NCBI GenBank assembly: GCA_030613185.1
Contig: JAUWMK010000005.1
Location: 1 to 32,394 of the forward strand
Reading direction: 5' to 3'
DNA length: 32,394 nt
From: Promethearchaeum sp.
Lineage (GTDB): Archaea; Asgardarchaeota; Lokiarchaeia; Sigyniarchaeales; Promethearchaeaceae
Of the stretch, positions 16,001 to 24,138 are shown piece by piece. The position numbers were made by a program, and so were the translations under genes. The number at the start of each line of letters is the position of its first letter. Position 1 is the stretch's first letter. The notes below the pieces were generated by a model. It was not told where the DNA came from. It was given only the letters and a program-made list of their open reading frames with translations, and did not search any database.

Positions 16001-18461
16001 TATGCTAAATCTTCTATTTGACGCTTGGATTATTGATGTAATGGTTCATGAGAAAGGGATACTACTCTGGCTAAAGAAAAAAAATGGAGTAGTAGTTCGT
16101 GCTATATATGAATTTCATCCTTCATTTTATATTATTCCTATAAAGCAAGTATTCAATGACAAGATAGCCAGCAATAATACTGGTTATCATAAATTTATCA
16201 TGGCAATGAAAGATCACCCTCATATTAAATCTGCAGTAATTTGTAAGCGTCGTGTTAATGCAGAAGATTCTCAATTTTCTCAAGTAATTCGAATTCAAGT
16301 AGATTCTCCCTTCAAATTCAAAGAAATAGTTCGCCAAGTAGAAGAACTAGAACGATTTAGTTTTTACAACATAAATATACCCCTAACCCAAATGTTTTTC
16401 TATGAAACTGGATTATTTCCATTTGCATTTTGCTCTTTTGAACTTAAGAATAACCAATCAGATTTAATCGCTCATTCTATCATTCTTAAAGATTCTAATG
16501 AATCTATTCTATATGAATTCCCTCCTTTAAGAGTTATTTGGTTAAATATTGAAGTTAAACAGCTTGGTTTGAGAAAAAAAGGAACCGATCGATTAAAAAA
16601 CTGTAAATTATCAGTAGATCCATGTAGTGTAAATATACCTCTCAGCTCATTATTTTCATCTTCAGAAATTGGTATAGATAAGCATGGTATCCCACAAGTA
16701 ATAATTGAAGGAGAAAATGAAAAACAAATATTCCTTGCTTTACAGATTGCAATTAAAAAAATTGATCCTGATGTTATCTTTACTTCTTATGGTGATGAAG
16801 AACTTTTTCCATATCTTCTCTCTCGTGCTTCATATTTACATCTTGATCATTATTTTTCTCTTTCCAGGGATGGTACTTCACTGAAATCTACGCGATTTTT
16901 GAAGAATGGTCCAAATTCCTTTATATCTTATGGAGTAGTGCATCATAGTTCAAAATCACAGTTTTATCTAAATGGAAGATTACATATTGATTCTGCAATT
17001 TATGGTGGTTTACATTTTGATGATGGAAACCTTTTTGGCCTTATAGAAGTGGCTCGGGTAACTTATTCACCTTTACAACGTTTAACACGAGTGACAATCG
17101 GGGGCGCTTTACAATCACTTCAATTTTACCATGCTTACGTTTTGGGTATTTTAATTCCTGAAATCAAAAAGAATTCAGAAGATTTTAGAGAAAGTGTAAA
17201 CCTCCTTTCAAGTGATCGTGGTGGTCACATTCTTAATCCAAAAGTTGGGCTTTTTAAGCGCGTTGCAGAAATTGATTTCACCTCAATGTATCCGGCATTA
17301 ATGGTACACTACAATGTCTCTCCTGAGATAGTAAATTGTAAATGTTGTGAATCTTTAAAAAATGAAGTACCTGATTTGGATTATCATTTGTGTTCTAAAC
17401 GAATAGGGATTGTCCCTTTATCATTGCGTGTTCCACTAACAAAAAGAATTAGTTACAAAAACCTATCCAAAATTAAAAACGAACGAGAATCAAAGAAATA
17501 TGAAAAAATGGAAGGCGCGCTAAAATGGATCTTGGTTGTATGTTTTGGATACTTAGGGTTTCGAAATGCCCGTTTTGGGCGTATAGAGGCTCATCAAACT
17601 GTTTGTGCATATTCTCGTGAATTATTACTTGAAGCGATGAAAACCTGTGAGAATCATGGACTTATTTTGATTCATGGTATTGTGGATTCTCTTTATGTCA
17701 GAGCTCCAAAATCAATGGATGATGAAACTTTTCATAAAGAATGTTTAGAAGTTGTCGAAGAGATTACTCAAAATTCCTTAATTCCTATAAGATATGATCC
17801 AGAAAACGATTTTTTTAAATTCATATCGTTTCTTCCTACAAAAGCGGACCCCAATGTCGGAGCACTAAACAGATATTGGGGAGTGAAACAAAAGGGTTCG
17901 ATAAAAGTTCGAGGAATAGAATTAAGACGGCACGATTCACCTCCATTTATAAAAAAATTTCAACAAGAAATGATTGAGACTATTAGTTCTTCATCAAACG
18001 TGGATAATTTTAAATGGTTATTATCATCAAGGATTGTTCCAGTTCTTCTCAAATATTATCGTGATTTGGAATCTCGGGATGTAAATCCAGAAAAACTCGC
18101 TATAACTATCCATGTCACTCGTCGATATAATGAATATAAATTACAAAACTATCAAGCGATAGCGGCGAAATACTTGGAACAGCATGGGGTTTCAGTAAGA
18201 CCTGGGCAAAAAATTTCTTTCGTTATTGTTAAGGATAAAGCTCGCAATCCTCAAGATCGAGTTTTACCTATTGACATCTATCATATGAAAAATGCTTCCT
18301 ATGATATTTCAAAATACAAGGAACTCATTGTCCGTGCATTAATCAATCTTTTACCTTATAAAATTCCTGAAAGTATTAGAAGAAACCTTGAAACCTTGTC
18401 TGGAACACAAACTCAATTTAAACCAAAGGTTCAAAAACCAATTTCTGCTTATTTTACTTAA
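15990..18461 (+). CDS. Family B DNA polymerase, PolB2-like, with altered catalytic motifs
   Basis: This 823-residue polymerase of family B has recognisable but modified motifs. Motif A EIDFTSMYPALM (427-438) keeps Asp429. Motif B reads LKWILVVCFGYLGF (511-524), where NSxYG would be expected, though Lys512 remains. Motif C is HGIVDSLY (562-569) instead of YGDTDS, so its first Asp is lost and Asp566 kept. Exo I reads LNIEV (185-189) instead of DIE, so proofreading is probably lost. A Cys cluster (450, 452, 453, 468) may bind zinc. The last residues, QKPISAYF (815-822), match a PCNA-binding PIP box. These traits fit the archaeal PolB2 group, linked to damage tolerance in Sulfolobales. The pairing with a RecA-like gene supports a repair role. 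Confidence 0.93.
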   Translation: MMNNMLNLLFDAWIIDVMVHEKGILLWLKKKNGVVVRAIYEFHPSFYIIPIKQVFNDKIASNNTGYHKFIMAMKDHPHIKSAVICKRRVNAEDSQFSQVIRIQVDSPFKFKEIVRQVEELERFSFYNINIPLTQMFFYETGLFPFAFCSFELKNNQSDLIAHSIILKDSNESILYEFPPLRVIWLNIEVKQLGLRKKGTDRLKNCKLSVDPCSVNIPLSSLFSSSEIGIDKHGIPQVIIEGENEKQIFLALQIAIKKIDPDVIFTSYGDEELFPYLLSRASYLHLDHYFSLSRDGTSLKSTRFLKNGPNSFISYGVVHHSSKSQFYLNGRLHIDSAIYGGLHFDDGNLFGLIEVARVTYSPLQRLTRVTIGGALQSLQFYHAYVLGILIPEIKKNSEDFRESVNLLSSDRGGHILNPKVGLFKRVAEIDFTSMYPALMVHYNVSPEIVNCKCCESLKNEVPDLDYHLCSKRIGIVPLSLRVPLTKRISYKNLSKIKNERESKKYEKMEGALKWILVVCFGYLGFRNARFGRIEAHQTVCAYSRELLLEAMKTCENHGLILIHGIVDSLYVRAPKSMDDETFHKECLEVVEEITQNSLIPIRYDPENDFFKFISFLPTKADPNVGALNRYWGVKQKGSIKVRGIELRRHDSPPFIKKFQQEMIETISSSSNVDNFKWLLSSRIVPVLLKYYRDLESRDVNPEKLAITIHVTRRYNEYKLQNYQAIAAKYLEQHGVSVRPGQKISFVIVKDKARNPQDRVLPIDIYHMKNASYDISKYKELIVRALINLLPYKIPESIRRNLETLSGTQTQFKPKVQKPISAYFT

Positions 18462-18525
18462 GAAACTTTGATAATATTGATGCCGAAATGAAAACCATTC
18501 AATGACGACATAATCGAAGGTTGAG

Positions 18526-18545
18526 ATTAATCTTTTTTGATTAAT
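18526..18545 (+). terminator. Hairpin after the polymerase gene
   Basis: The arms ATTAATC and GATTAAT are perfect complements around a loop of six T residues, 64 nt after the polymerase stop. It could mark the end of the RecA-like/PolB transcript. The rest of 18462-18666 shows two copies of ATGACGAC (near 18502 and 18547) and no gene. Confidence 0.35.
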
Positions 18546-18666
18546 TAATGACGACTTATAGTTACACAGAGAAAAGGTTTTCACGGAAAAATCAAATTTG
18601 ATATATTTCAAAAAACCATCAAAGTGTATCTATTTTTTTTGTCGGTTTAGATATTAGATATTTGAA

Positions 18667-18900
18667 ATGAGAATCTATGGAAATGCAAATATCGAAATAA
18701 CTGGAATTCTTTCTGAAATAAGTGGGAATTTTGTTAAAATTTGGTTTGAAAAATATAAAAAAGAAGCATTTATTCCCTTATATTTAATTAAAAGTCAAAT
18801 CCCAACTTCACCTTCTTCTTCGCAAAAGCAAAAATTTGTTTTACCAATCTGGTTCCTTAAAAAACAACGAATTTTGCCTTTATCAATTGATAATTACTAA
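18667..18900 (+). CDS. Small uncharacterised protein, 77 residues
   Basis: This short protein appears rich in beta strands: ANIEITGILSEISGNFVKIWF, then EAFIPLYLIKS, a Ser/Gln-rich hinge, and FVLPIWFLKKQRILP. The pattern resembles a small beta-barrel or SH3-like fold but I recognise no family. It lies 205 nt downstream of the polymerase gene on the same strand and is convergent with the HIT gene, 32 nt away. A GTTTAGATATTAGATATTTG stretch just upstream may hold its promoter. Confidence 0.6.
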   Translation: MRIYGNANIEITGILSEISGNFVKIWFEKYKKEAFIPLYLIKSQIPTSPSSSQKQKFVLPIWFLKKQRILPLSIDNY

Positions 18901-18932
18901 AAATATTAGAGATAATTGATTAAAATAATAAC

Positions 18933-19346
18933 TTAATCTTTTATTTTTTTAATTATTTTTCTTAAATCGTCTTCTTTTGCTTGAACCTTACCTGGAATCA
19001 TTCTTAAAGGGCCATCTCCTTTCATTCTCGGAATTATATGAAAGTGTAAATGGGGTATTACTTGTCCAGCTGCAGGAAAATTATTTTGAACGATATTAAA
19101 TCCATCAATTTTCAATTTTTCCTTAATGAGTAATGAAATTTTCTTTAATTCCTTAAAATAGTTTCCCATATCATCTTCAGGCATATCTAAGAAATTATAA
19201 TAGTGTTTCTTTGGAATAACTATGGTGTGGCCATAACTTAAAGGAAAAATATCCAAGAAAGCTAATACTAAATCATTTTCATATACTTTGTGGCTAGGAA
19301 TTTGTCCATCTATTATTTTACAAAAAAGGCAATCTTTATCCGTCAT
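18933..19346 (-). CDS. HIT family nucleotide hydrolase
   Basis: This 137-residue histidine-triad protein probably hydrolyses nucleoside phosphoramidates or dinucleotide polyphosphates such as AP4A. The active-site triad is His99, His101 and His103 in HLHFHIIPR. The N-terminal CLFCKIIDGQIP (Cys6, Cys9) is the usual Hint/Fhit opening and may bind zinc with downstream histidines. GHTIVIPKKHY (39-49) is also conserved. It stands alone on the minus strand, divergent from the Nif3-like gene across 112 nt. Confidence 0.93.
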   Translation of the reverse strand: MTDKDCLFCKIIDGQIPSHKVYENDLVLAFLDIFPLSYGHTIVIPKKHYYNFLDMPEDDMGNYFKELKKISLLIKEKLKIDGFNIVQNNFPAAGQVIPHLHFHIIPRMKGDGPLRMIPGKVQAKEDDLRKIIKKIKD

Positions 19347-19458
19347 AATAAAACCTAATTTTAAACATCTTTAATCTTTTATGCAATTCGAAGGGAAACA
19401 CGTTTAAATAAATTAAATCACTCCCCATTATATTTAACTCCGTTGAAATAAAATAATT

Positions 19459-20250
19459 ATGCTCTATTCTATGTTATCGAAAAAGATCGCAGAATTAGTT
19501 CCAAAAGAATTAGGTTTTAGTAATGATATCTATGGGCTTCAGTTTGGAAACCAATTAAAGGATTTTAATCTACACAAAATTGCAATATGTGTTGATCCAA
19601 CAATTAAAGTTATATTACAAACAAAGAAAATACCTTCTTACTTCATTATTTCCCATCATGGATTAACACATCGATCCTTATTAAAATTTAACGAACCTGT
19701 ATTGAAGCAATTTAAATTATTATCGGTTAATAATATCTCTTTATTTATTCTACAATCAGCATGGATTGCTGCTTCAGGGGGAATTTCTGATACAATGTCG
19801 GAAATAGCTGGAATAACAATTACCGATAACCTATATTTCGATGATAATGGTGAAAATAAACCCCTGGGACGAATTGGAACACCCATTAATAAAAATATGA
19901 CTCTTGATACCCTAATCCAATCATTGAAAAGAAAACTTAATTTGAAATTTATTCAAGTATGTGGAAAATTGAATAAAAAAATCAATAAGATTGCAGTAGT
20001 TTGTGGAATCTCATTAAAAGAATCTGATTTTATTGAAATTCTAAAAAATAAATGTGATACATTAATTTCAACTGATTTAGTATATTCACATTTTCTTTTT
20101 GCTCAGAAATTAGGTTTAAACATATTAAATGTTCCACATTATGTTTGTGATGAAATTGCAATGAAGAAACTGAAATTAATTTTGTCTCTTGAATTTCCCA
20201 GAGATGAGTTCATATTTATTGATTCAGATAACCCAATCTTACTAATGTAA
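19459..20250 (+). CDS. Nif3-like (YbgI/DUF34) protein, incomplete metal site
   Basis: This 263-residue member of the Nif3 family has been linked to GTP cyclohydrolase I type 2-like folds; its true role is unsettled. The N-terminal pair FIISHHGLTHRS gives His66 and His67. The C-terminal pair is His227 and Glu232 in NVPHYVCDE. The family's middle metal motif, normally AHTNLD, is replaced by LQSAWI (residues 98-103), so the bridging His/Asp positions are Gln and Ile. That suggests a one-metal or non-catalytic form. The gene is followed 41 nt later by thyX in the same direction. A start at Met5 is possible. Confidence 0.85.
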   Translation: MLYSMLSKKIAELVPKELGFSNDIYGLQFGNQLKDFNLHKIAICVDPTIKVILQTKKIPSYFIISHHGLTHRSLLKFNEPVLKQFKLLSVNNISLFILQSAWIAASGGISDTMSEIAGITITDNLYFDDNGENKPLGRIGTPINKNMTLDTLIQSLKRKLNLKFIQVCGKLNKKINKIAVVCGISLKESDFIEILKNKCDTLISTDLVYSHFLFAQKLGLNILNVPHYVCDEIAMKKLKLILSLEFPRDEFIFIDSDNPILLM

Positions 20251-20291
20251 TAATAGAAGCTTTCATAATTGAATAAAAAAAATGAAATAAT

Positions 20292-21188
20292 ATGGGAGAA
20301 GATCGCAGAGTTTTATTAAGTGAGAAAGTTTTAGATCATGGATTTGTTGAATTAATTGATGTATTAGGATCAGATCAAGATATCGTGAACGCAGCTAGAA
20401 CATCATATGATAAAGGAACAAAAGAAGTATCTTCCACAAAACAATTAATCCGATATCTAATCAGACACAAGCATTCTGGACCACTTGAATTTGGTGAACT
20501 GGTTTTTAGAATAAGATGTCCAATTTTTGTTGCTAGACAATGGTTTCGTCATAGAATGGCTTCTTACAATGAAGTAAGTTTGCGTTATTCAGAAGTTGTA
20601 GAAGAGTTTTATGTTCCCCGTTCTGAATGGATAACTGGCCAAGATCGAAGAAATCGACAAGCCAGAACAGATCATGAAATTGAAAAATCAGAGGAAATTA
20701 GCTCAAAACTTAAACAAGATGCTGAAAATTTACTAAAAGAATATCATAATTATATAGAAAAAGGAGTAGCTAGAGAAATAGCAAGGATCAACCTACCTCT
20801 TTCAATTTATACATCTTTTGTTTTCAAAATTGATTTAAGGAATTTACTTAATTTCCTATCATTACGAACAGATCCTCATGCTCAATTTGAAATAAGACAA
20901 TATGCAAATATAATGGCAAAAATGAGTGAAAAATTCTTTCCAATTGTAATTGAAGCCTGGCGTGATTATATTAGAAATTCAATCTCATTCTCATCAGCTG
21001 AATTACATGTCTTAAAAAATATTTTTGAAGATAAACTTGAAATTATCAAAGAAGTGGAAAATTTCTTGCAAATAAACCAGAAAATATTGCCTCTAGCTAA
21101 GTTAGAACATCTTGAATTAATTGATAAATTAAGAAAATTGATGGGTTTCGATACTACTTTAGATTATTTGGGTAAAGAAAAAAAATAA
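20292..21188 (+). CDS. thyX: Flavin-dependent thymidylate synthase ThyX
   Basis: ThyX makes dTMP from dUMP with FAD, NADPH and methylene-tetrahydrofolate. The signature RHRMASYNEVSLRYSE (residues 86-101) contains the RHR-x7-S motif with Arg86, His87, Arg88 and Ser96. The preceding HKHSGPLEFGELVFRI is the typical FAD-site segment, and SLRTDPHAQFEIRQYA carries the C-terminal dUMP-binding region. At 298 residues it is longer than most ThyX proteins because of a charged helical C-terminal tail of about 50 residues. It probably shares a transcript with the Nif3-like gene and the DUF2095-like gene. Confidence 0.96.
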   Translation: MGEDRRVLLSEKVLDHGFVELIDVLGSDQDIVNAARTSYDKGTKEVSSTKQLIRYLIRHKHSGPLEFGELVFRIRCPIFVARQWFRHRMASYNEVSLRYSEVVEEFYVPRSEWITGQDRRNRQARTDHEIEKSEEISSKLKQDAENLLKEYHNYIEKGVAREIARINLPLSIYTSFVFKIDLRNLLNFLSLRTDPHAQFEIRQYANIMAKMSEKFFPIVIEAWRDYIRNSISFSSAELHVLKNIFEDKLEIIKEVENFLQINQKILPLAKLEHLELIDKLRKLMGFDTTLDYLGKEKK

Positions 21189-21217
21189 AATACAAGAATC
21201 ATTATGTTTTATGAGAA

Positions 21218-21580
21218 ATGAATAAAAAAAATGCCCCCAAATTATCTGATGATAATCTAACAATTGAATTTAACACTCAAGATTTTAAAAAATCTCTACC
21301 ACATTTAAGTTCTGAGTTAATTAACGGAAAAAAAAAAATCAACATTCAAGGAATAGAAAATGTTATTCCCGTCCCTGGTGCAATTGATTTTATACGGCGA
21401 TGTAGTCTAAAAGAAGAAGCGTTTGAAATTATTGATTTTCTATTAAAGCGAAACGAAATTTCATTAGAAGAATTTCAAAGTTTAAAAGACCAGATTGAAA
21501 ATCAAGGATTATCTTCGTTTGGTTCTCAAAAAAAAAAAGGTTATTACGAAAGAAAATACAAACGAAATCTCATTCAATGA
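21218..21580 (+). CDS. DUF2095-like archaeal protein
   Basis: This 120-residue protein resembles the archaeal family DUF2095: an FKKSLPHLSSEL opening, PVPGAIDFIRRCSLKEEAFE and IIDFLLKRNEIS in the middle, and a QGLSSFG ending with a basic KKKGYYERKYKR tail. The family has no known function. It follows thyX by 29 nt. Its 3' end overlaps the convergent gene at 21570 by 11 bp. The family call is from memory of the pattern and should be treated as probable. Confidence 0.75.
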   Translation: MNKKNAPKLSDDNLTIEFNTQDFKKSLPHLSSELINGKKKINIQGIENVIPVPGAIDFIRRCSLKEEAFEIIDFLLKRNEISLEEFQSLKDQIENQGLSSFGSQKKKGYYERKYKRNLIQ

Positions 21581-22016
21581 AATTTGGAATAATTATTGAT
21601 ACCTTGAATTTTTGAGGGTATGCAATGATATATTCCATAAGTCTTTTTATTTCATCATCAGGTTCCTTTGAATTCTTACAATATTCATAAAATTTTTGTG
21701 GTCCCACACCTACTAAGTAACCTGTTAAGTCTTTCTCGCGCTTTAATAGCATCCAAAATGGGATTTCCTTTTCATTATCTCTGAACATAAGTAATAACCA
21801 AGGATTTTTTGTCCAATCTTTATTATCAGGACCTATTACCTTTTCTAAACCTTTGCCAATACTATATTTATTAATCATTTTGACGATATTTAATAGTTCA
21901 TCAAAATAAGTTCTATAAATATTTAAATAACCATCCATGATTTCTAAGATATCAATTAATTCCATATTTTCAATGGAACTATCATCTATTTTTACAGAAA
22001 TTTTCCATGTCTTCAT
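21570..22016 (-). CDS. Uncharacterised protein, 148 residues
   Basis: This soluble alpha/beta protein has no family that I recognise. It contains an acidic N-terminal helix pair, then a GPDNKDWTKNPWLLLMFRDN segment, WMLLKREKDLTGYLVGVGP, and a C-terminal strand KFKVSIIIPNF. There is no signal peptide, membrane span or metal motif. It is the downstream gene of a minus-strand pair, 58 nt after the start-side end of a small RHH gene is not its upstream neighbour: the RHH gene at 22075 ends downstream of nothing else, and this gene begins 58 nt after that gene's stop, so both may share a transcript. Confidence 0.65.
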   Translation of the reverse strand: MKTWKISVKIDDSSIENMELIDILEIMDGYLNIYRTYFDELLNIVKMINKYSIGKGLEKVIGPDNKDWTKNPWLLLMFRDNEKEIPFWMLLKREKDLTGYLVGVGPQKFYEYCKNSKEPDDEIKRLMEYIIAYPQKFKVSIIIPNFIE

Positions 22017-22074
22017 TATTTATCTAATAGGAATAAAACATAAAAAAACATTTCAAAAAATTTAAAAAAATCAT

Positions 22075-22257
22075 TTAATTGAGAAGATCTGGGACTTCTT
22101 TGGTCTGATATCGAATAAACGCTCCTAATTCTGCTTTTAATAAATCTCTGACTGCAACACGAATTGTTTCTGAACGATTTGGGTACGCTTCATTCGTAAC
22201 CAATTTATCTATTCCTGCTAAATATGCTTCTGGAAGATGAACTGTAATTAATCTCAT
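22075..22257 (-). CDS. Ribbon-helix-helix regulator, 60 residues
   Basis: This is a compact CopG/MetJ-type DNA-binding protein. RLITVHLPEAYLAGIDKL forms the ribbon strand and first helix, and YPNRSETIRVAVRDLL is the turn and second helix, with the typical Asn-Arg-Ser-Glu turn. Dimers of such proteins insert a two-stranded ribbon into the DNA major groove. It is clearly related to the 50-residue protein encoded at 23842-23994 (about 27 of the first 46 positions identical by eye). The two lie on the minus strand at either side of two membrane protein genes. A TATA-like ATATATAC lies about 20 nt upstream of its start. Confidence 0.85.
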   Translation of the reverse strand: MRLITVHLPEAYLAGIDKLVTNEAYPNRSETIRVAVRDLLKAELGAFIRYQTKEVPDLLN

Positions 22258-22460
22258 TTTTTTTCACTTGAATTGTATATATGGGCATATTACCCTTGAA
22301 TGATCTGAGGACATATAAATTATTAACAAGTGATAATATCCTAATATATACATTTCAACGGTTTTTGTCTTGATCTTAATTGTATTTAATATTTTCTAAA
22401 AAATGATCGCACAACAAATTTAAAAAATTGATAATAATTTTCCAATTACTAGTGGAAATA

Positions 22461-23297
22461 ATGTCATCACCCAAACGAGGTACAATTACTCTTCTATTAA
22501 TATTGTCATTTACAATATTATCTCTCAACTTACCTAATAGTTTAGCTTGGACTCCTACTGATTTAACATCAAATCCAAATAGCGGAGACCTTCCGATAAT
22601 TGATGGAAATCTTGATGAATCTTGGGATACAATTGCTAATAAATCATTTCACACTTTTCTTGGAGGCAAGGGAGTTACACTTTACGTTCAGCACGCTGAA
22701 GATTCGATTTATTTTCTAGTTGAAGTTAAATTTATATCTACAGAATATAATACTGAGACAATATCATTATATCTTTCCAATTCTACAAATGAAACTGAAA
22801 TCGGTCAGACTTTCGATAAAAAACAAATTACTTTGTTTAATTCAACAATACAAGGAAATGAATCCTCAACTTATTTGGATTATTATTCAGAAATTGAAGA
22901 TATATATTTACTAGATTCTATTGATGAAGGGTTTGAAGGTGCGGCTAGAATTGGAAATGGATCCGATACTCATCGATATTATGAATTTAAAATTGCATTT
23001 CAACCTTCTAATGAAAGTATTGATACAGATAGTTCTATGAAAATAAGAGAAAAGATGTCTATTAAACTCGGTATTAATAACACAGCAACTGACGAAATCG
23101 TCTCAGAAGAAATAACAATTCAGATAGGAACAAAATTGCATTTAATTGACGATGGAATCGGAGAATATGATTTTGATACTGAATTATATATGATGATTGT
23201 TCTAATTTCTGTTTCTGTTATTTTTGGTGTTTATGGGATAACCCTTATATTATTCAGAGCAAAAAACCCACAAAAAAAACTTATGGAGGAATTATAA
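22461..23297 (+). CDS. Secreted, membrane-anchored protein with CBM9/DOMON-like domain
   Basis: This protein of about 278 residues has an N-terminal signal peptide or anchor (LLLILSFTILSLNLP), an extracellular beta-rich domain and a C-terminal membrane span (MMIVLISVSVIFGVYGITLI) followed by a short basic tail. The domain opens with IIDGNLDESWDTIANKS and continues VTLYVQHAEDSIYFLVEVKF, a pattern typical of CBM9/DOMON-like ligand- or heme-binding domains. Several NxS/T sequons fit glycosylation. I chose ATG 22461; an in-frame ATG at 22428 adds 11 hydrophobic residues. The next gene starts one nucleotide after its stop, so the pair is an operon. Confidence 0.78.
   Translation: MSSPKRGTITLLLILSFTILSLNLPNSLAWTPTDLTSNPNSGDLPIIDGNLDESWDTIANKSFHTFLGGKGVTLYVQHAEDSIYFLVEVKFISTEYNTETISLYLSNSTNETEIGQTFDKKQITLFNSTIQGNESSTYLDYYSEIEDIYLLDSIDEGFEGAARIGNGSDTHRYYEFKIAFQPSNESIDTDSSMKIREKMSIKLGINNTATDEIVSEEITIQIGTKLHLIDDGIGEYDFDTELYMMIVLISVSVIFGVYGITLILFRAKNPQKKLMEEL
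23285..23289 (+). promoter_or_regulatory. Shine-Dalgarno site deciding a TTG start
   Basis: GGAGG lies inside the last codons of the upstream gene, 9 nt before the TTG at 23299. It is a perfect ribosome-binding core and supports the non-ATG start of the three-span membrane protein. Confidence 0.65.
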
Positions 23298-23298
23298 T

Positions 23299-23784
23299 TT
23301 GCCGAAAATTAAAAAAGAAAAAAAAATTAGAGAAGAGAAAATAAAAAATTTAGAAATTCGTAAAATAAAAGTAAAAAGCACAATGTTTTCTTCCACCCTT
23401 ATTACTTACGGGTTAGCGACTATATTCTTAGTAATATCATTTATTTTTAACGGAAGTTTAATCTCAGGATGGGTTCAAAAAATAGCTGAAGCGAAAATCG
23501 TAATTGATGGAGACGGAGCACCATCATTTATCTATATTATGGACATAATAATTAAATCCTTTTCAGTAATCTTGTTTTTCTTCTTTGTTTTTATCTCAAT
23601 TGGGAATTTTCAAGAATACAGAGGTTATATTATGACTTGGAAGGAAATATTTGGTATTCTTATTATTTCCTTAATACAAGTAAGCACAAATTTTACAATC
23701 TTTTTAATTTCAATAATTGGAATTATAATCTGTACTACCTATTTTTATTTTCTACAAGGAAAGATTGAAAAAAAAGAATTTTAA
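23299..23784 (+). CDS. Membrane protein, 161 residues, about three to four spans
   Basis: The product has a very basic N-terminus (KKEKKIREEKIKN), then hydrophobic spans at about 31-52, 80-103 and a long one or pair at 117-152, ending in the charged GKIEKKEF tail. No catalytic motif or known family is visible. The TTG start is backed by a GGAGG sequence 9 nt upstream and by the 1-nt gap to the preceding gene, which indicates coupled translation. It probably forms a complex with the CBM9/DOMON-like surface protein, but that is inference from the operon only. Confidence 0.7.
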   Translation: MPKIKKEKKIREEKIKNLEIRKIKVKSTMFSSTLITYGLATIFLVISFIFNGSLISGWVQKIAEAKIVIDGDGAPSFIYIMDIIIKSFSVILFFFFVFISIGNFQEYRGYIMTWKEIFGILIISLIQVSTNFTIFLISIIGIIICTTYFYFLQGKIEKKEF

Positions 23785-23841
23785 AATAATTTTCCATTTA
23801 CTTTTTTTAATTATTTTTTTATAACTTATTTATTCAAGATT

Positions 23842-23994
23842 TTAGGGAATAGGATTATATGCATTTTCTTTACGTATTAAATCACGAACAGCTAATCGAA
23901 TAGCTTCAGAGCGATTTGGATATATGTTTTCTTGAACTAATTTTTCTAAACCGTCAATGTAAGCTTCTGGTAAATTAAGAGTAATTAATTTCAT
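23842..23994 (-). CDS. Ribbon-helix-helix regulator, 50 residues
   Basis: A complete small gene runs from ATG 23994 to TAA 23842-23844. The product KLITLNLPEAYIDGLEKLV followed by YPNRSEAIRLAVRDLIRKE is an RHH protein and a paralogue of the 60-residue regulator encoded at 22075-22257. It lacks the longer C-terminal tail of that protein. It sits 57 nt downstream of the convergent membrane protein gene. Its promoter region faces the start of the mobile element (145 nt to the regulator gene at 24139). Confidence 0.82.
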   Translation of the reverse strand: MKLITLNLPEAYIDGLEKLVQENIYPNRSEAIRLAVRDLIRKENAYNPIP

Positions 23995-24104
23995 TATGTT
24001 CTGAATAAATATTGCAAAGTAATGTTATCTATATGAATCCATTATTCAAATAGCACTTTAATATTATCACGATATTATAATCGACTTGATACATTCAATA
24101 AGTC

Positions 24105-24127
24105 AAGTATAAATATTGTTTATACTT
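24105..24127 (+). promoter_or_regulatory. TATA box inside a perfect 9-bp inverted repeat
   Basis: AAGTATAAA and TTTATACTT are perfect complements separated by TATTG. The box TATAAATA (24108-24115) lies inside, about 25 nt before ATG 24139, giving a leaderless transcript. A protein bound here would block TBP, so the RHH gene that follows probably represses itself and the recombinase. Confidence 0.65.
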
Positions 24128-24138
24128 ATTATATATTA

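Noticed and set aside
23992-24021. Partial likeness to the 33-bp repeats (TTATGTTCT ... ATATTG) next to the element's left end, possible attachment site
   Set aside because: The spacing differs by one base, the arms are incomplete and the DNA is very AT-rich, so chance is a good explanation.
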